A stretch of 64,000 nt of DNA, from positions 64,886 to 128,885 of the forward strand of contig JABAZP010000008.1 of NCBI GenBank assembly GCA_018608405.1, in the 5' to 3' direction. The notes beneath the pieces are model-generated. The model did not search any database and was not told the DNA's origin. It saw only the letters and a list, made by a program, of their open reading frames with translations. The number at the start of each line of letters is the position of its first letter. The stretch's first letter is position 1. The DNA is from Flavobacteriales bacterium. GTDB taxonomy: Bacteria > Bacteroidota > Bacteroidia > Flavobacteriales_E > Vicingaceae. The position numbers and the translations under genes were made by a program. This document shows positions 7,434 to 16,609 of this stretch, in pieces.

Positions 7434-10400
7434 CTACACCCTCCCCAGCAAGTTCAGCGCTTTCACAATGGTTTTTACGTGTTCAAAGACTAAACTTAAT
7501 CTACCTTTTCTCTCTTTTAAAGTACACAGGTTAGGGTTTTTCTGCACGAAGTTGAGCACCTTGGAAAATAGCGGAGATTGGTAATACAATGAGTCTTGGT
7601 TGGAAATAAAGTAGCAAATTAGTTTGTTCTGCTTTAACACCAACTTTTCTATTCCAATAGCTTTTCCCATCCAACGTAATCGTAAGGCTTGAATCATTTC
7701 TTTAGTCGGCTCTGGCACAGGTCCAAAACGATCAACCAATTCCTCTTCAAATTTGGCCAACTCTTCCTCTGTTTCGTAATTGTCTAACTCCTTGTACAAG
7801 TTAATTCGCTCGGCGATGTTGCTGACATAGTCGTCGGGAATAAGAATTTCTAGATCCGTTTCAATTTGACAATCGTGCACGAACGCCGTTTGTAGCTCGT
7901 CGTACATTTCTTTGAACTCCGTTTCTTTTAGTTCTTGAATGGCTTCGTTCAAAATTTTCTGGTACATGTCAAACCCAATCTCCGAAATGAAACCACTTTG
8001 CTCCGCGCCCAACAAGTTTCCTGCTCCTCGAATGTCCAAATCTTTCATGGCAATTTGGAAACCACTTCCTAAATCAGAAAACTGCTCCAAAGCTTGTAAT
8101 CGTTTACGAGCTTCGGGTGTTAACGACACCATAGGCGGTGCTAACAAGTAACAAAAAGCTTTTTTATTCGATCGCCCAACTCTACCTCGCATTTGGTGCA
8201 AATCACTCAATCCAAAATTGTTGGAATTGTTGATAATAATAGTATTGGCATTCGGAATATCCAAACCACTTTCAATAATGGTAGTAGCCACCAATACGTC
8301 ATATTCGTGATTAATGAAACTCATCATTCGCTCTTCCAAGTCTTCGCCTTTCAATTGGCCGTGGCCAGTTTGCACTCTCGCATCAGGAACCAAGCGCTGA
8401 ATCATTCCTGCAACTTCTTTAATATTTTGCACGCGGTTGTGAATGAAAAATACCTGACCACCTCGACTAATCTCGTATGAAATAGCATCTCGAATTAATT
8501 CCTCATCAAAAGTTCTAACTTCGGTTAAAATGGGCTGACGATTGGGCGGTGGAGTGTTAATCACCGACAAGTCTCTCGCTTTCATAAGTGAGAATTGCAG
8601 GGTTCTAGGAATTGGGGTTGCGGTTAACGTAAGCGTATCTAAGTTTACTTTAAATAGCTTCAGCTTGTCTTTTACGCTTACTCCAAACTTCTGCTCTTCG
8701 TCGATCACCATTAAACCCAAATCGTTGAATTTTACATCTTTTCCAACAATTCGGTGCGTTCCAATTAGTATGTCTACCTCTCCACTTTTCACTTTTTGAA
8801 GCGTTTCTTTTTGCTCCTTCTTGGTTTTAAAACGATTGATGTAATCTACCTTCACGGGAAAATCTTTCAATCGTAATTTAAAGGTTTGGTAATGTTGCCA
8901 TGCCAAGATAGTCGTTGGCACCAAAACGGCTACCTGCTTGCTGTCGCAAACGGCTTTGAATGCTGCCCGAATCGCTACTTCCGTTTTTCCGAAGCCTACG
9001 TCTCCACAAACCAAACGATCCATGGGAGTTGGCGCTTCCATGTCGGCTTTCACATCTTGGGTGGATTTGAACTGGTCAGGCGTATCCTCATATAAAAAGG
9101 AGGCCTCTAGCTCGTTTTGCAAGTAATTATCAGGCGCAAAAGCGAAGCCCTTTTTCTGCTTTCGCTCTGCGTACAATTTAATTAAGTCGAAGGCTACCGT
9201 TTTTACATTTTTCTTTGTTTTTGCCTTTAACTTTTTCCACGAGTCTGAACCTAATTTATCGACCGTTGGTGGCGTTCCATCTTTGCCTACAAACTTTGAA
9301 ATTCGATGCAGCGAGTGAATGGAAATGTATAGAATGTCTTGATTCTTATATAAAATTCGAATGGTCTCTTGGGTTTTTCCGTTGGTCGTGATTTTTTCTA
9401 AACCAGAGAATTTCCCCACCCCGTGATCAATGTGCACAATGAAATCACCAGGTGTTAGGTTGTGCAATTCCTTCAGCGTGATGGCCTGATCTTTTCGCTT
9501 AAAACCTTCCTTTAATCTAAATCTGTGATAGCGGTTAAAAATTTGGTGATCGGTGTAAATAGCCAACTTCTGCTCTTGGTCAACGAATCCTTCGTGAATA
9601 GAAAGCAACAAGGTTTCCATCTGAAGTTCTTTGTCTAAATCTTCAAAAATGGTATAAATACGCTCAATTTGTTTGGCATTGTTCGCGACTAAAATATTGT
9701 CTATCCCAGCCTCAGTATTGTCTGACAAATTAGAGCTAAGCAACTCGAAGTTTTTATTAAACGCAGGCTGCGGCGAACTCTTAAAAACGACTTTTAAATC
9801 TTGTTGAAAATACGTTTGCTGACCAAACTCTATGGTATTCAACCTCAACGAAGCTCGAATAAACTGATCTTTAGAAATGAATAACTCCTCCGGCGGCAAA
9901 TGACTTAGTGGAGAGCTTAGTTTTTCAAATATCTCCTTGTTCTTAATAAACTGCTCACCTACCTTATCGCGACAAATGCTAAAGTCTTTGAACCAAAACA
10001 ACGTGTTATCTGGCATGAATTGAAAGATGGGTACTCGAGCTTCTTCTAAAATTTTTTGCTGTACGTTGGGCAAAATAGCGATCCGCGTCAGCTTTTTAAT
10101 GGATAGCTGTGTAGCAGGATCAAACACCCGAATGGAGTCAATTTCGTCTCCAAAAAACTCTATTCGATAAGGGTTTTCATTCGCAAAAGAGTAAATATCT
10201 ACAATTCCTCCTCTTACCGAAAACTGACCAGGATCACCAACAAAGTCCACTCTTTCAAAATGATAAGAGTTTAATGTTTCCACTAAAAAGTCAATCCCCA
10301 GCGAGTCGTTCAAGTGAATTTCTAGGGTGTTTTTTTGAAGATTTTTCTCAGTAATTACATATTCAGAAAGCGCTTCCGGGTATGAAACGACGAAGTATTG

Positions 10401-10751
10401 CTGCTCTTTGGCACTAATTTTATTGAGCACCTCCGCTCGAAGTTGAATATTGGCGTTGTCGGTTTTTTCAGTTTCGTAGGCCTTTCGATACGAGGAAGGA
10501 TAAAACAAAGCTCGTTCCCCAACCAAGGCTTCTAAATCGTTCAAAAAGTAGGCTGCTTCTTCCTTATCGGGCAGCACAACAAATTGGTGATTGGGTAAGT
10601 TTTTAGAGATTCCATAGGAAATAAACGCATTCAAACTACCCGCACTACCCAACAATTGCACGTGAGAAAGTGGGTTGTTTCTCAATTTTTCCGCAATAGC
10701 AGTAACCCGCTTATCATCTTGATAGCGGTTTTTCAAATCGTCTAATTTCAT
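7434..10751 (-). CDS. mfd: Transcription-repair coupling factor Mfd
   Basis: A 1105-residue DNA translocase that removes RNA polymerase stalled at lesions and recruits UvrA. In order: an N-terminal UvrB-homology region, an RNA-polymerase-interacting domain (about residues 430-530, with the GDFIVHIDHGVGKF motif), RecG-like helicase motifs with Walker A GFGKTE near residue 585, DEEQKFG, TATPIPRTLQFSLM and GRVGRS, and the C-terminal TRCF domain. Length is normal for the family. A TACTTTTG -7 element lies only six bases upstream of the ATG, so the mRNA is probably almost leaderless. Its last 26 coding bases recur at 6240-6265. Confidence 0.97.
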   Translation of the reverse strand: MKLDDLKNRYQDDKRVTAIAEKLRNNPLSHVQLLGSAGSLNAFISYGISKNLPNHQFVVLPDKEEAAYFLNDLEALVGERALFYPSSYRKAYETEKTDNANIQLRAEVLNKISAKEQQYFVVSYPEALSEYVITEKNLQKNTLEIHLNDSLGIDFLVETLNSYHFERVDFVGDPGQFSVRGGIVDIYSFANENPYRIEFFGDEIDSIRVFDPATQLSIKKLTRIAILPNVQQKILEEARVPIFQFMPDNTLFWFKDFSICRDKVGEQFIKNKEIFEKLSSPLSHLPPEELFISKDQFIRASLRLNTIEFGQQTYFQQDLKVVFKSSPQPAFNKNFELLSSNLSDNTEAGIDNILVANNAKQIERIYTIFEDLDKELQMETLLLSIHEGFVDQEQKLAIYTDHQIFNRYHRFRLKEGFKRKDQAITLKELHNLTPGDFIVHIDHGVGKFSGLEKITTNGKTQETIRILYKNQDILYISIHSLHRISKFVGKDGTPPTVDKLGSDSWKKLKAKTKKNVKTVAFDLIKLYAERKQKKGFAFAPDNYLQNELEASFLYEDTPDQFKSTQDVKADMEAPTPMDRLVCGDVGFGKTEVAIRAAFKAVCDSKQVAVLVPTTILAWQHYQTFKLRLKDFPVKVDYINRFKTKKEQKETLQKVKSGEVDILIGTHRIVGKDVKFNDLGLMVIDEEQKFGVSVKDKLKLFKVNLDTLTLTATPIPRTLQFSLMKARDLSVINTPPPNRQPILTEVRTFDEELIRDAISYEISRGGQVFFIHNRVQNIKEVAGMIQRLVPDARVQTGHGQLKGEDLEERMMSFINHEYDVLVATTIIESGLDIPNANTIIINNSNNFGLSDLHQMRGRVGRSNKKAFCYLLAPPMVSLTPEARKRLQALEQFSDLGSGFQIAMKDLDIRGAGNLLGAEQSGFISEIGFDMYQKILNEAIQELKETEFKEMYDELQTAFVHDCQIETDLEILIPDDYVSNIAERINLYKELDNYETEEELAKFEEELVDRFGPVPEPTKEMIQALRLRWMGKAIGIEKLVLKQNKLICYFISNQDSLYYQSPLFSKVLNFVQKNPNLCTLKERKGRLSLVFEHVKTIVKALNLLGRV
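7437..7462. repeat. Right copy of mfd 3'-end direct repeat
   Basis: The last codons of mfd, just inside its stop, repeated with 24 of 26 identities at 6240-6265. With the left copy it brackets the HTH/Fic pair. The intact gene end is on this side, as when an element integrates into a gene's 3' end and restores it. Confidence 0.6.
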
Positions 10752-10757
10752 ACGCTA

Positions 10758-10765
10758 CAAAAGTA
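10758..10765 (-). promoter_or_regulatory. -7 promoter element of mfd
   Basis: On the minus strand TACTTTTG matches TAnnTTTG and ends six bases before the mfd ATG (10751). No -33 TTG was found at normal spacing. Transcription would start at or next to the start codon. Confidence 0.5.
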
Positions 10766-10839
10766 ATTCTATAAAGGATGAAGCGAGGGGTTTTGTTTTA
10801 AGAAATAAGGTAGATTTTACAAGAAATTAAAATGAAGGA

Positions 10840-10855
10840 ATTTGGTGCACCAAAT
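10840..10855. repeat. Perfect 16-base palindrome upstream of SGNH hydrolase
   Basis: ATTTGGTGCACCAAAT is a perfect inverted repeat about 100 bases before the hydrolase ATG, between the divergent mfd and hydrolase genes. It could be an operator for a dimeric regulator. No T run follows, so it is not a terminator. Confidence 0.4.
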
Positions 10856-10955
10856 CAAAATAAGCATATTCAGGAATTCGATTTGGCAATACATTGAGGA
10901 TTTGTGGGCACAATTCTTATTCTTTATCTTCACAGTCCTTATAAAAAAAGAAAAC

Positions 10956-12809
10956 ATGAGCTTTCCGGCGAATTATAAATTTCTGACCATTCTCGTGTTG
11001 TTTTCGCTTCCTTTTATTCAAATTTCAGCCCAGAATAACACAATACTTATTGATTTCGGAAATTCAACCTCAACTGCACCATGGAACAACCTGACCAATC
11101 CACAAAACGGAAGCATAGGTAATTTAAAAGATCGATTTAACAGAAATACCGGTACTACAATTAACATAACTGATTCGTTTAGAGGAATAAATAATTCAGG
11201 GACTCAGTCTCCAAATTCAAGTCTAGCTATTCCCGCTTCTGCAAGTAGAGATAGCTTTTTTGGTTCAGACTCTATCTTTAACGGATCTGCTCAACCGACT
11301 GCAGCATTTGAAATCAGCAATTTAGATACTTCAAAAGTATATTCGATTACAGTCTTTGGTTCAAGAATCGCGAACGATAATCGAGAAACAAAATATATTT
11401 GTGAAGGCAGAATACTCGATTCTGCACTTCTAAATGTTTCGAGCAACACAGATTCTGTAGTAGTATTCAGTCTCTTTCCATCCGATTCCGGAAAAATTGA
11501 AATGCGGATGAGCTCCGGGCCCAACAACTCGAATAGTTATGGATTTTATTACATCGGTGCGCTAAAAATAGAATATCCAGACACCGTACCTCCTCCTGCT
11601 CCTTCATTAACTCTTCAGCAACCAAACGGAGGCGAATATTGGCAAGTTGGAAAAACTGTAAAACTAAGTTGGGAAACCACTGTGCCTGCTCAAACGATTT
11701 TGGAATACTCAAGCGATAACGGTCAGACCTGGAACATAATTGATTCGCTACCTCCGTTTATTGGGCAGTATAATTGGGTGGTTCCCTCAGCAGCAAGTTT
11801 TCAAAGTTTAATCCGATTAACTGCTGATACGCTGCGAGACCAATCTTCCAACTTTCGAATTGCTATGAATTCAGATAGCTGTTTTGTAGTGGTAATTGGG
11901 TCTTCAACCGCGGCAGGTACAGGAGCTTCGCCGTTAGATAGTGCTTGGGTAAATCGTTTTAGAGAAGAATTGTACCAAAATGACACAAGGAAACAAGTAA
12001 TCAATTTGGCAAGAGGTGGTTATACTACTTATCATTTAATACCTAGTAGCAGTAGTGCAAGAGCTTCAGCTGTAGGCATAACAACAGATACAAATCGAAA
12101 CATCACCAAAGCACTCAGCTTTCATCCTCAAGCTGTGATTATTAACTTACCCTCTAACGATGCCGGACGAAACTTTTCTGCACCAAACCAATTGAGAAAT
12201 TTCAGACTAATGAAAAAAGAAGCCGACAGTTTAGGCGCGCAATTGTGGGTAAGCACCACACAGCCGCGCAATTTCAATACTAGTAGCCAAATTCAAATTC
12301 AATTGGACACGAGAGATTCTATATTTGCTCAATTTGGTAACTACGCTATTGATTTTTGGAGTTTAATCGCCGATACCTCTGGACACATTCTTCCTAGGTA
12401 TAATTCAGGGGATGGCGTACACTTAAATAATCATGGTCACCGCGAGCTTTTCAATCAGGCAATGCTATCGGGAATTTCAGACAGCTTATGTTTTAACACG
12501 CTTGCAGGGCACTTGGAAGCAAACGTTAAATCTGTTGAAAAAATCAAGATTTATCCCAACCCTTATACTGACCAAATACACTTTCAAGTAAAGGAAAGAA
12601 ACATAACAAAAGTAGTTGCTAAAATCTATGATGTTCATGGGCGTTTGCTATTGGAAGAAGTATTCGCTACTCCAATTAGTCAAAACGTTCTCACCCTAAG
12701 CCCCAATTTTTCATCCACCTTCTCCGGCATGCAATTTCTAAAACTTACTTTTCATAACCATCAACAAATAAGAGAAGAAACTTTTCCGTTGGTTCATTTT
12801 AATGAGTAA
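10956..12809 (+). CDS. Secreted SGNH/GDSL hydrolase with T9SS tail
   Basis: The frame is open from 10842, but ATG 10956 is chosen because it begins a clear signal peptide (about residues 1-26, ending in SAQ), giving 617 residues. A carbohydrate-binding-like beta domain and an Ig/Fn-like segment (about 200-300) precede an SGNH hydrolase domain: IGSSTAAG with probable nucleophile Ser317, the Gly block LARGGYT, the Asn block PSNDAG, and Asp486/His489 in the DGVH block. The C-terminus (about 525-617) has the YPNP motif and beta layout of a type A T9SS sorting domain, so the protein should be exported by type IX secretion. Likely an esterase or sugar deacetylase; substrate unknown. Confidence 0.88.
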   Translation: MSFPANYKFLTILVLFSLPFIQISAQNNTILIDFGNSTSTAPWNNLTNPQNGSIGNLKDRFNRNTGTTINITDSFRGINNSGTQSPNSSLAIPASASRDSFFGSDSIFNGSAQPTAAFEISNLDTSKVYSITVFGSRIANDNRETKYICEGRILDSALLNVSSNTDSVVVFSLFPSDSGKIEMRMSSGPNNSNSYGFYYIGALKIEYPDTVPPPAPSLTLQQPNGGEYWQVGKTVKLSWETTVPAQTILEYSSDNGQTWNIIDSLPPFIGQYNWVVPSAASFQSLIRLTADTLRDQSSNFRIAMNSDSCFVVVIGSSTAAGTGASPLDSAWVNRFREELYQNDTRKQVINLARGGYTTYHLIPSSSSARASAVGITTDTNRNITKALSFHPQAVIINLPSNDAGRNFSAPNQLRNFRLMKKEADSLGAQLWVSTTQPRNFNTSSQIQIQLDTRDSIFAQFGNYAIDFWSLIADTSGHILPRYNSGDGVHLNNHGHRELFNQAMLSGISDSLCFNTLAGHLEANVKSVEKIKIYPNPYTDQIHFQVKERNITKVVAKIYDVHGRLLLEEVFATPISQNVLTLSPNFSSTFSGMQFLKLTFHNHQQIREETFPLVHFNE

Positions 12810-12859
12810 AGAGTGATCAAATATATGGTAAGCTCTATTAAATTTTACTGAGCGCTTCC

Positions 12860-15166
12860 CTAAAAGTTCATCACCAACCCAACCGTGAAATTTCTTCCTA
12901 ACTCGTCAGCAAAATACCTTTGGCGGTTCAGATAATCTCGATAGCTTGCGTTTAACGCATTTTCAACTCCCAAATGAGCCTCTAATCGAATGCCTTTTAA
13001 CTGCTTTTCAGCGGAAGCGCGGAAGCCTAATAAATAGTAGCCCTCGGGAGGTGCAACAAAGTCTTGTTCCTCCGAAATGTTTCGCTGTTCAAAAACATAG
13101 CGATGAAGCATTTGAAACTCAACATTCTTAAGACCAAGTAAAGATGAAAGTCGATAAGTGGTAGTTGACCAAATTGCATTACTCGGCAAATTAATCAATG
13201 CAAGTCCATTATCTATTTCATTGCCTCTAATAAAACTATAGTTTACATCTGTCAACCATTTTTCATTGAATTGATATTTGGTTACAAAGTCTAGTCCGTA
13301 AATCTGAGCGTCAGTTTGCTCGTATTTAAACACAGGAAAGGCTCCTCTAATGGTGAGTCGAAATTCGTCTTGAGCCTGCAAATAAATATAGTCTTGAATA
13401 TATTGGTGATACAATAGTACCTCAGCAAACAATTTCTCTTTTTTCTTGGTAGCGAATGATAAAGTATTTTTTAAAGCTCTCTCAGCACTTAAGTTAATAT
13501 CACCCTCTTCAATTCCGCTAACTCCTTGATGCAGGCCATTACTATACAGCTCGTTTACTTCGGGATTTCTGGCAGCTAATCCCACATTATAGTTCATTGA
13601 CAAGCGCTCACTGAAAGTGTATTGCAACCCAGCTGTCGCCGTATAGTTGAGATAAGTGTTTTCGAAATTTAGCACTTCTCGCGGCACTGTATTCGATATG
13701 CTTGCTACTTTCCTGTTCTCCTCTTCTGCCCTAGCTCCAACTTCAATTCGCAACTTTTTAAATGCTTTAGTTGCCATTATAAACGCACCTCTTTCGATAC
13801 TCAAGTAATTTGGAAATAGCGGTAAAATTCCAGTTTCAGGCACATTAACATTGTTAATCCTATTGAACTGTATACCCGATTTTAAATGCCATTCATTCTC
13901 AAAATAATAATGAAACTTTGATTCAAAAAAGTCGCTTTCTTGATCCAAACTCAAGGCCGGTTTATCGTTTCGGTCTCCTCTTCTTACGTCAAATTCTTTT
14001 CTGGTGTTAATTTGTTTCGCATACACCATTTCTGCCCAAGCCCTTTCCGAAAAAATATACTTGGTACTTGCTTTTAATAAATGATGGTTTACCTCTTGGC
14101 GGGGATTTTCAATGTCGTAAGAAAACTCATCTTGGGTAAAAAATGGTTGTTCAGCCTCAAAAGCAGATTCTAAATCTGTCAAATTACCAATGTGCGAACC
14201 TCTTAGGATTCCAATCTGCGTATTAAAGGAACTGTAATATACATTTGCTTTCCATTTAGCGGTAATTTGCTTTTCTAACTCTGCTGAAAAATTGTATTCC
14301 TCTATGCCAGTATTTGTTAAAAAGTAGTCTGGAGTTTTAGCATCACCACTTTTTTTCAATGTCCCATTAATTTTCCATGCTAACCATTTATAATTTTGCT
14401 GCAATTCAATATTTAAACCATTATTAATTCCATTAGAATTGAAAAAATAACGTGTCACACCGTGTAAGTGAGGGTCTTTATCAATCGACTTGGGCTCTAC
14501 TAAAATCACGCTACCTAAGCTACTTCCTAAAAACTCAACAGCGCCAACTCCCTTCACAACCGATATACGATTCGCTATTAATGGGTCAATTTCCGGAGCA
14601 TGATCCGCTCCCCACTGTTGCCCACTTTGAGCGATACCGTTATTTAATATAGTTAGTCGGTTACCAAATAAGCCATGAACAACGGGCTTGGCAATCCCAT
14701 TCCCATTTTTGATAAGTGCTACGCCTGTAATGTTTTCTAACGTTTGACCTAAGCTTTTAGCGAGCTGTTTATTCATCTGCTTTGCTTCAACAACCTCAAC
14801 CTCTTGGCTCTGTGACTCTTGAACGTGGTTTTCTATGGTCACTTCATTAAGAAGCTGGTTGCTATGCTCTACCTTAATGGTCCAATTGGTATCCCTTTTT
14901 AATTGAAAAAATATTCTTTGCGTTTCACACCCGATATGACTAACCACCATGTGGTAATCTCCTGCACATAATTTTTCAATCTCAAAGTTGCCATCAATGT
15001 CGGAGATAGCCCCCCTTTTCAACTCTTCTAAATATATCGTAGCAAACTCAATGGGCTGTTGCGTGTTTTTGTCAACTACCTGCCCTATAACAGAAAGCTC
15101 GCATGGCTGAGCATGCGAGCTGATTACTGTAATGGTAAAGAATAAAATTAAAAGTTTATCTAACAT
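12860..15166 (-). CDS. TonB-dependent outer-membrane receptor, probable metal uptake
   Basis: A 768-residue receptor: signal peptide (about 1-19), carboxypeptidase-like regulatory domain (about 22-105, VIGQVVDKNTQQPIEFATIY), a plug domain with QQWGADHAPEIDP and a C-terminal beta barrel ending in aromatic VGLVMNF. The DHAPEIDP segment recalls ZnuD-type zinc receptors. It overlaps the upstream lipoprotein gene by 11 bases, and the operon is divergent from a Fur/Zur-type regulator with a candidate operator on its promoter. Zinc or another metal is therefore the likely cargo. The substrate call is inference. Confidence 0.9.
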   Translation of the reverse strand: MLDKLLILFFTITVISSHAQPCELSVIGQVVDKNTQQPIEFATIYLEELKRGAISDIDGNFEIEKLCAGDYHMVVSHIGCETQRIFFQLKRDTNWTIKVEHSNQLLNEVTIENHVQESQSQEVEVVEAKQMNKQLAKSLGQTLENITGVALIKNGNGIAKPVVHGLFGNRLTILNNGIAQSGQQWGADHAPEIDPLIANRISVVKGVGAVEFLGSSLGSVILVEPKSIDKDPHLHGVTRYFFNSNGINNGLNIELQQNYKWLAWKINGTLKKSGDAKTPDYFLTNTGIEEYNFSAELEKQITAKWKANVYYSSFNTQIGILRGSHIGNLTDLESAFEAEQPFFTQDEFSYDIENPRQEVNHHLLKASTKYIFSERAWAEMVYAKQINTRKEFDVRRGDRNDKPALSLDQESDFFESKFHYYFENEWHLKSGIQFNRINNVNVPETGILPLFPNYLSIERGAFIMATKAFKKLRIEVGARAEEENRKVASISNTVPREVLNFENTYLNYTATAGLQYTFSERLSMNYNVGLAARNPEVNELYSNGLHQGVSGIEEGDINLSAERALKNTLSFATKKKEKLFAEVLLYHQYIQDYIYLQAQDEFRLTIRGAFPVFKYEQTDAQIYGLDFVTKYQFNEKWLTDVNYSFIRGNEIDNGLALINLPSNAIWSTTTYRLSSLLGLKNVEFQMLHRYVFEQRNISEEQDFVAPPEGYYLLGFRASAEKQLKGIRLEAHLGVENALNASYRDYLNRQRYFADELGRNFTVGLVMNF

Positions 15167-15719
15167 TTACTGGGAAAACAACTTCTATATCTGTTTCGCC
15201 ACCAGCATTTGTAATGTCACCTCCACTCACGCCTGCTGCTGTCTTGTCTGGCTCGTGGCGTAAAATTACGGTTAAAGATCCTCCCGTGGTTTTAGATTCG
15301 AAAGTTGTAGATAAACCTAAAGGATTACCGTTCTGATCAACATCGGCATAAGAAATTACAAAATCTCCTGAAGTTACTTGGAAAAACACTTGGTGCTCGT
15401 CACCTTCTTCTAGCACTTCTTCAGTAATGTCTTCAGCAGGAGTCTCTAACTCGTTTATAAATTCTATAGCGCCCGTGTACGTTACATTTGCATCAAGACT
15501 ATCTGCAGTTATCACAGGAGCATTACCACCATCACCATCTAAATCTTGAAATGAAAATACAGAAGCTGTTCCTCCACCCTGAGGCGTTAAAGTGTAGCGC
15601 ACTGTAGTAATTACCTCTTCTTCATTTGGTATAATCGGAGTTACCGGCTCGTTCTCATCATCATCTTTACAAGCAAATAAAGCGAGAGCAATAAATGCAT
15701 ACATTAATTTTATTTTCAT
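15156..15719 (-). CDS. Acidic lipoprotein paired with TonB receptor
   Basis: A 187-residue lipoprotein: signal peptide with lipobox LFAC, lipidated Cys17, then an acidic KDDDEN linker. The mature part is beta-rich with glycine and acidic residues (GGGTASVFSFQDLDGDGG) and a conserved-looking LRHEPDK near the end. No enzyme motif is seen. It is first in the operon and overlaps the receptor gene, so it is probably a surface or periplasmic partner in metal capture. Function not established. Confidence 0.75.
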   Translation of the reverse strand: MKIKLMYAFIALALFACKDDDENEPVTPIIPNEEEVITTVRYTLTPQGGGTASVFSFQDLDGDGGNAPVITADSLDANVTYTGAIEFINELETPAEDITEEVLEEGDEHQVFFQVTSGDFVISYADVDQNGNPLGLSTTFESKTTGGSLTVILRHEPDKTAAGVSGGDITNAGGETDIEVVFPVNVR

Positions 15720-15746
15720 AGTTCAAGTATTGTGTTTTATTTTGGG

Positions 15747-15776
15747 CAAATATAAAAATAAATCCTGTTATTGCAA
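15747..15776 (-). promoter_or_regulatory. Promoter of lipoprotein/TonB-receptor operon
   Basis: On the minus strand TTG (15776-15774), a 19-base spacer and TATATTTG (15754-15747) form a full-consensus Bacteroidota promoter. The start would fall near 15742, about 22 bases before the ATG at 15719. Confidence 0.75.
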
Positions 15777-15788
15777 CACTGTCGCATT
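15770..15788. promoter_or_regulatory. Candidate Fur/Zur-family operator
   Basis: ATTGCAACA, one base, then TGTCGCATT form a 9-1-9 inverted repeat with 7 of 9 pairs matched. It covers the -33 TTG of the operon promoter and ends 7 bases before the regulator's own ATG (15796). A bound repressor would block both divergent genes. The link to the adjacent regulator is inferred from position and symmetry. Confidence 0.55.
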
Positions 15789-15795
15789 AATATTT

Positions 15796-16173
15796 ATGAA
15801 AAGAAGAAAAACAGCATCTAAAGAAAGAGTCTTGAGTCTCCTAAGGGCAAAAAAGTTTGCCATGAGTCACGAATTCATCGCAGATGAAATCGAAGATATT
15901 AACCGTGCAACAATTTACAGAATACTAAACCAATTCTGTGAGGATGGGCTTGCCCATAAAGTAATTGTAGAGAATGGGAAACAATTTTTCGCTTTGTGCA
16001 GAAACTGTGGAACAGAAGATCACCATCACAACCACTTGCACTTTCAATGCAAAAAATGCAACCAAGTGGAATGTTTTAAAAGTGAGGTTAATATTTCTTT
16101 GCCTGAAGGCTATCGTGTGGAAAACTTCAATGGACTAGTGAGTGGATTGTGCAACAATTGCTTAGCAGCTTAA
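15796..16173 (+). CDS. Fur-family metal regulator, probably Zur-like
   Basis: A 125-residue protein when started at ATG 15796; the frame is open from 15730 but the extra residues do not resemble the family. A winged helix (about 8-65, NRATIYRILNQFCEDGLAHK) precedes the dimerisation and metal domain with a His-rich DHHHNHLHF (75-83) and two structural-zinc pairs, Cys85/Cys88 and Cys119/Cys122. It is divergent from the lipoprotein/TonB receptor operon and its start lies next to a palindromic operator candidate. Zinc sensing is most likely from context, but an iron or peroxide sensor is not excluded. Confidence 0.88.
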   Translation: MKRRKTASKERVLSLLRAKKFAMSHEFIADEIEDINRATIYRILNQFCEDGLAHKVIVENGKQFFALCRNCGTEDHHHNHLHFQCKKCNQVECFKSEVNISLPEGYRVENFNGLVSGLCNNCLAA

Positions 16174-16562
16174 CAATTGCAAGATTTACCTTCCTTAGTT
16201 ACACTCAACATCTCGACTCTTTCATCATTCTCACACACCTCCCACATCATCGTGTAGTCATCTTTATCGGATATATACTCCAAACGGTAAACTGGACAAG
16301 GCTTTTTCTGAGTATTACTTTCCGAAAAATTTACATTGGAACTTTGTTGAATTTCAACCCACTTTTTATCTTCGAGGCCCAAGCACTTCAATTGACATGC
16401 CGCACGAGAAGAAATGCTTACAATAGAACTATCAATTGTGGTCATAATCCGCTTCTCTGGTGTCCAAGTGTTTAAATCCCGATCGCCGAAAATCACGTAT
16501 ACGATTAAACAGCCTAGCCCAACTCCAATTAAATACGTTCTAAATCTTCTCCAAAATGTCAT
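16170..16562 (-). CDS. DUF4258-like membrane-anchored protein
   Basis: A 130-residue protein starting at ATG 16562; an upstream in-frame ATG at 16586 is less likely because a -7 element lies just before 16562. One N-terminal membrane helix (about 8-26) is followed by a small domain with paired cysteines and the SNTxxxPCPVYRLEY segment seen in Bacteroidota DUF4258-type proteins. The C-terminus ends in CNC. It converges on the Fur-family gene with a 4-base overlap. Function unknown. Confidence 0.6.
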   Translation of the reverse strand: MTFWRRFRTYLIGVGLGCLIVYVIFGDRDLNTWTPEKRIMTTIDSSIVSISSRAACQLKCLGLEDKKWVEIQQSSNVNFSESNTQKKPCPVYRLEYISDKDDYTMMWEVCENDERVEMLSVTKEGKSCNC

Positions 16563-16566
16563 ACTA

Positions 16567-16574
16567 CAAAAGTA
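16567..16574 (-). promoter_or_regulatory. -7 promoter element of DUF4258-like gene
   Basis: Minus-strand TACTTTTG matches TAnnTTTG and ends four bases before ATG 16562, so the transcript would be essentially leaderless. It also supports that start over the upstream ATG at 16586. No -33 TTG at usual spacing. Confidence 0.5.
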
Positions 16575-16609
16575 AGTTGAAAGCACACCAATTCGTGCGC
16601 TTTAGAAAA

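Noticed and set aside
10842-10955. N-terminal extension of the SGNH hydrolase frame
   Set aside because: It begins with TTG inside a palindrome and adds residues before a clear signal peptide at ATG 10956.
16149-16475. 108-residue frame opposite the DUF4258-like gene
   Set aside because: It is fully antisense to a gene with a membrane helix and promoter, and its sequence resembles no protein.
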